From contig JAVYAJ010000207.1 of NCBI GenBank assembly GCA_032229885.1, positions 1 through 14,229 of the forward strand: a DNA stretch of 14,229 nucleotides. Direction: 5' to 3'. The stretch is from Anammoximicrobium sp032229885. GTDB lineage: Bacteria > Planctomycetota > Planctomycetia > Pirellulales > Pirellulaceae. Below the pieces are notes generated by a model. The model was not told the origin of the DNA and did no database searches. It saw only the letters and a list, made by a program, of their open reading frames with translations. Position 1 is the stretch's first letter; each line of letters starts with the position of its first letter. Shown here piece by piece: positions 13,589 to 14,229 of the stretch. Made by a program: the position numbers and the translations under genes.

Positions 13589-13771
13589 TCAACCCGAGAG
13601 GCTCGGCCGGTCCGCGGACGGTGTGGCATAGGAGGCAACCGTGGAATCTCCGACGCGCACGATCCGCAGCGGCGCTAATTTCGCGCCGGCGTCGCCCGCG
13701 TGCGGGGGAACCACCATGTGGCCCGCCGACCACAGCGCGAGACTACCCAACCCAATCGCCATGCGCAACAT
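13589..13771 (-). CDS. Small predicted secreted or membrane-anchored peptide
   Basis: A 60-residue minus-strand frame with the ATG at 13771-13769. The start is preceded by GGGGAGAG with good spacing, one of the better ribosome binding sites in the window. The N-terminus (MLRMAIGLGSLALWSAGHM) has one early arginine and a hydrophobic core, consistent with a short signal peptide; cleavage might fall near AGDAGA (25-30). The remainder, with KLAPLRIVRVGDSTVASYA, has no motif I recognise. It converges on the methylase-family gene, 78 bases from its stop codon. Because it is short the call rests mainly on the ribosome binding site and the signal-like N-terminus; it could be chance. Confidence 0.45.
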   Translation of the reverse strand: MLRMAIGLGSLALWSAGHMVVPPHAGDAGAKLAPLRIVRVGDSTVASYATPSADRPSLSG

Positions 13772-14229
13772 GCGACTCTCCCCTTTTTGTTCGTAGGTTC
13801 ACCGCCCCTCGAGATCCACCGCGCCGGGCAGCGCGTCGCGCGAGCGTGCGAACCCGGAATCTCACACGTCTTAGAAGGCCATACCCAACACGGACACTAA
13901 AGACCCACACGCCAGCAGATTCCGGGGCCACGCGGCGAGCCGATCGCGAATCGCGCGCCGCCTGGGGTGCCTGCTCGTTGGATACACGCCCTCGGGATCA
14001 GGATGGCATGGTACGACGAATGGAGATTGGCTCAAAGCGTCTCGTTTGGCGGACATGCGATTGGTGGATGGCGCCATGCCATTGGTCCATCACGCTCCTC
14101 GGCGAAATAGCTTCATCAAGTATCCAGACGCTGGTGTGTTGGTTCTCCGGGAACTGGAATTCTTGCCGTCTGGCGTTAGCGAGTCGTGAGGGGCATCCTG
14201 CCGGAAGCGTCGCGGCATCGTGCCGCGAA
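13772..14229. other. Gene-poor right edge
   Basis: No confident gene. A minus-strand frame (14077 down to 13871, 68 residues) ends in a hydrophobic stretch LLACGSLVSVLGMAF but lacks a well-placed ribosome binding site. A GAGGAG in the same area serves only a 30-codon frame. The promoter of the small secreted-peptide gene, if that gene is real, should lie just after 13771. A perfect hairpin sits at the very end (14210-14228). Confidence 0.45.
14210..14228. repeat. Perfect 8-bp hairpin at the right edge
   Basis: TCGCGGCA (14210-14217) and TGCCGCGA (14221-14228) pair perfectly around a three-base loop TCG. No T-run can be assessed because the window ends one base later. It could be a terminator, a REP-like element, or the terminal inverted repeat of something that continues beyond the window. 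Confidence 0.5.

Noticed and set aside
13871..14077. Minus-strand 68-residue frame ending in a hydrophobic segment
   Set aside because: The hydrophobic tail is suggestive, but there is no well-placed ribosome binding site and the first half has no protein character.
1..14229. CRISPR arrays, tRNA or rRNA genes, insertion sequences
   Set aside because: I looked for regularly spaced repeats, tRNA-like cloverleaf sequence and transposase motifs and found none that holds up.

Overview
The window most resembles a GC-rich chromosome of the phylum Planctomycetota, probably Pirellulales or a relative. The strongest clue is a broken C-terminal piece of a DUF1559 (SBP_bac_10-like) protein near 12.4 kb, a family massively expanded in planctomycetes. 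A CsrA gene, sparse gene packing, long GC-rich intergenic stretches with palindromic repeats, and a WXG/FtsK cluster fit the same assignment. The taxonomy is inferred from protein style; no rRNA or tRNA gene was seen.

Layout. 1-635: no convincing gene, a less GC-rich left edge and an imperfect direct repeat. 636-1412: a FabG-like short-chain dehydrogenase/reductase. 1413-1820: intergenic, with a 17-bp tandem repeat just before the main cluster. 1821-6925: four tightly packed plus-strand genes. They encode a WXG100-like helical hairpin, a coiled-coil protein, a second very small WXG-like protein (TGATG overlap with the gene before), and a 1,327-residue membrane-anchored FtsK/SpoIIIE ATPase with three ATPase-like modules. 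This compact type VII-secretion-like (EssC/EccC-like) unit is the most interesting content. 7001-7981 (minus) and 8018-9202 (plus): a divergent pair, an FkbM-family methyltransferase and a GT4-type glycosyltransferase, suggesting glycan modification. 9203-9785: a long gap with hairpins and a REP-like palindrome. 9786-10314: a 95-residue uncharacterised protein and csrA, closed by a textbook intrinsic terminator. 10376-11851: mostly gene-poor, repeat-rich DNA with one doubtful membrane-protein ORF. 11852-12382: a TPR-like protein. 12385-12546: DUF1559 debris. 12509-13510: a tetrapyrrole (corrin/porphyrin) methylase-family protein with an unresolved start. 13589-13771 (minus): a small predicted secreted peptide. 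13772-14229: no confident gene, and a perfect hairpin at the right edge.

How the genes may work together. The four-gene block reads as one operon in which the FtsK-like motor would act on the WXG-like hairpin proteins at the inner membrane. None of the usual type VII partners (EssA, EssB, EsaA, YukD/EsaB, mycosin) lies beside it, so it is either a minimal or divergent secretion machine or something different built from the same parts. The 95-aa gene and csrA probably share a transcript, and the csrA leader carries several GGA motifs consistent with autoregulation. The remaining genes look independent.
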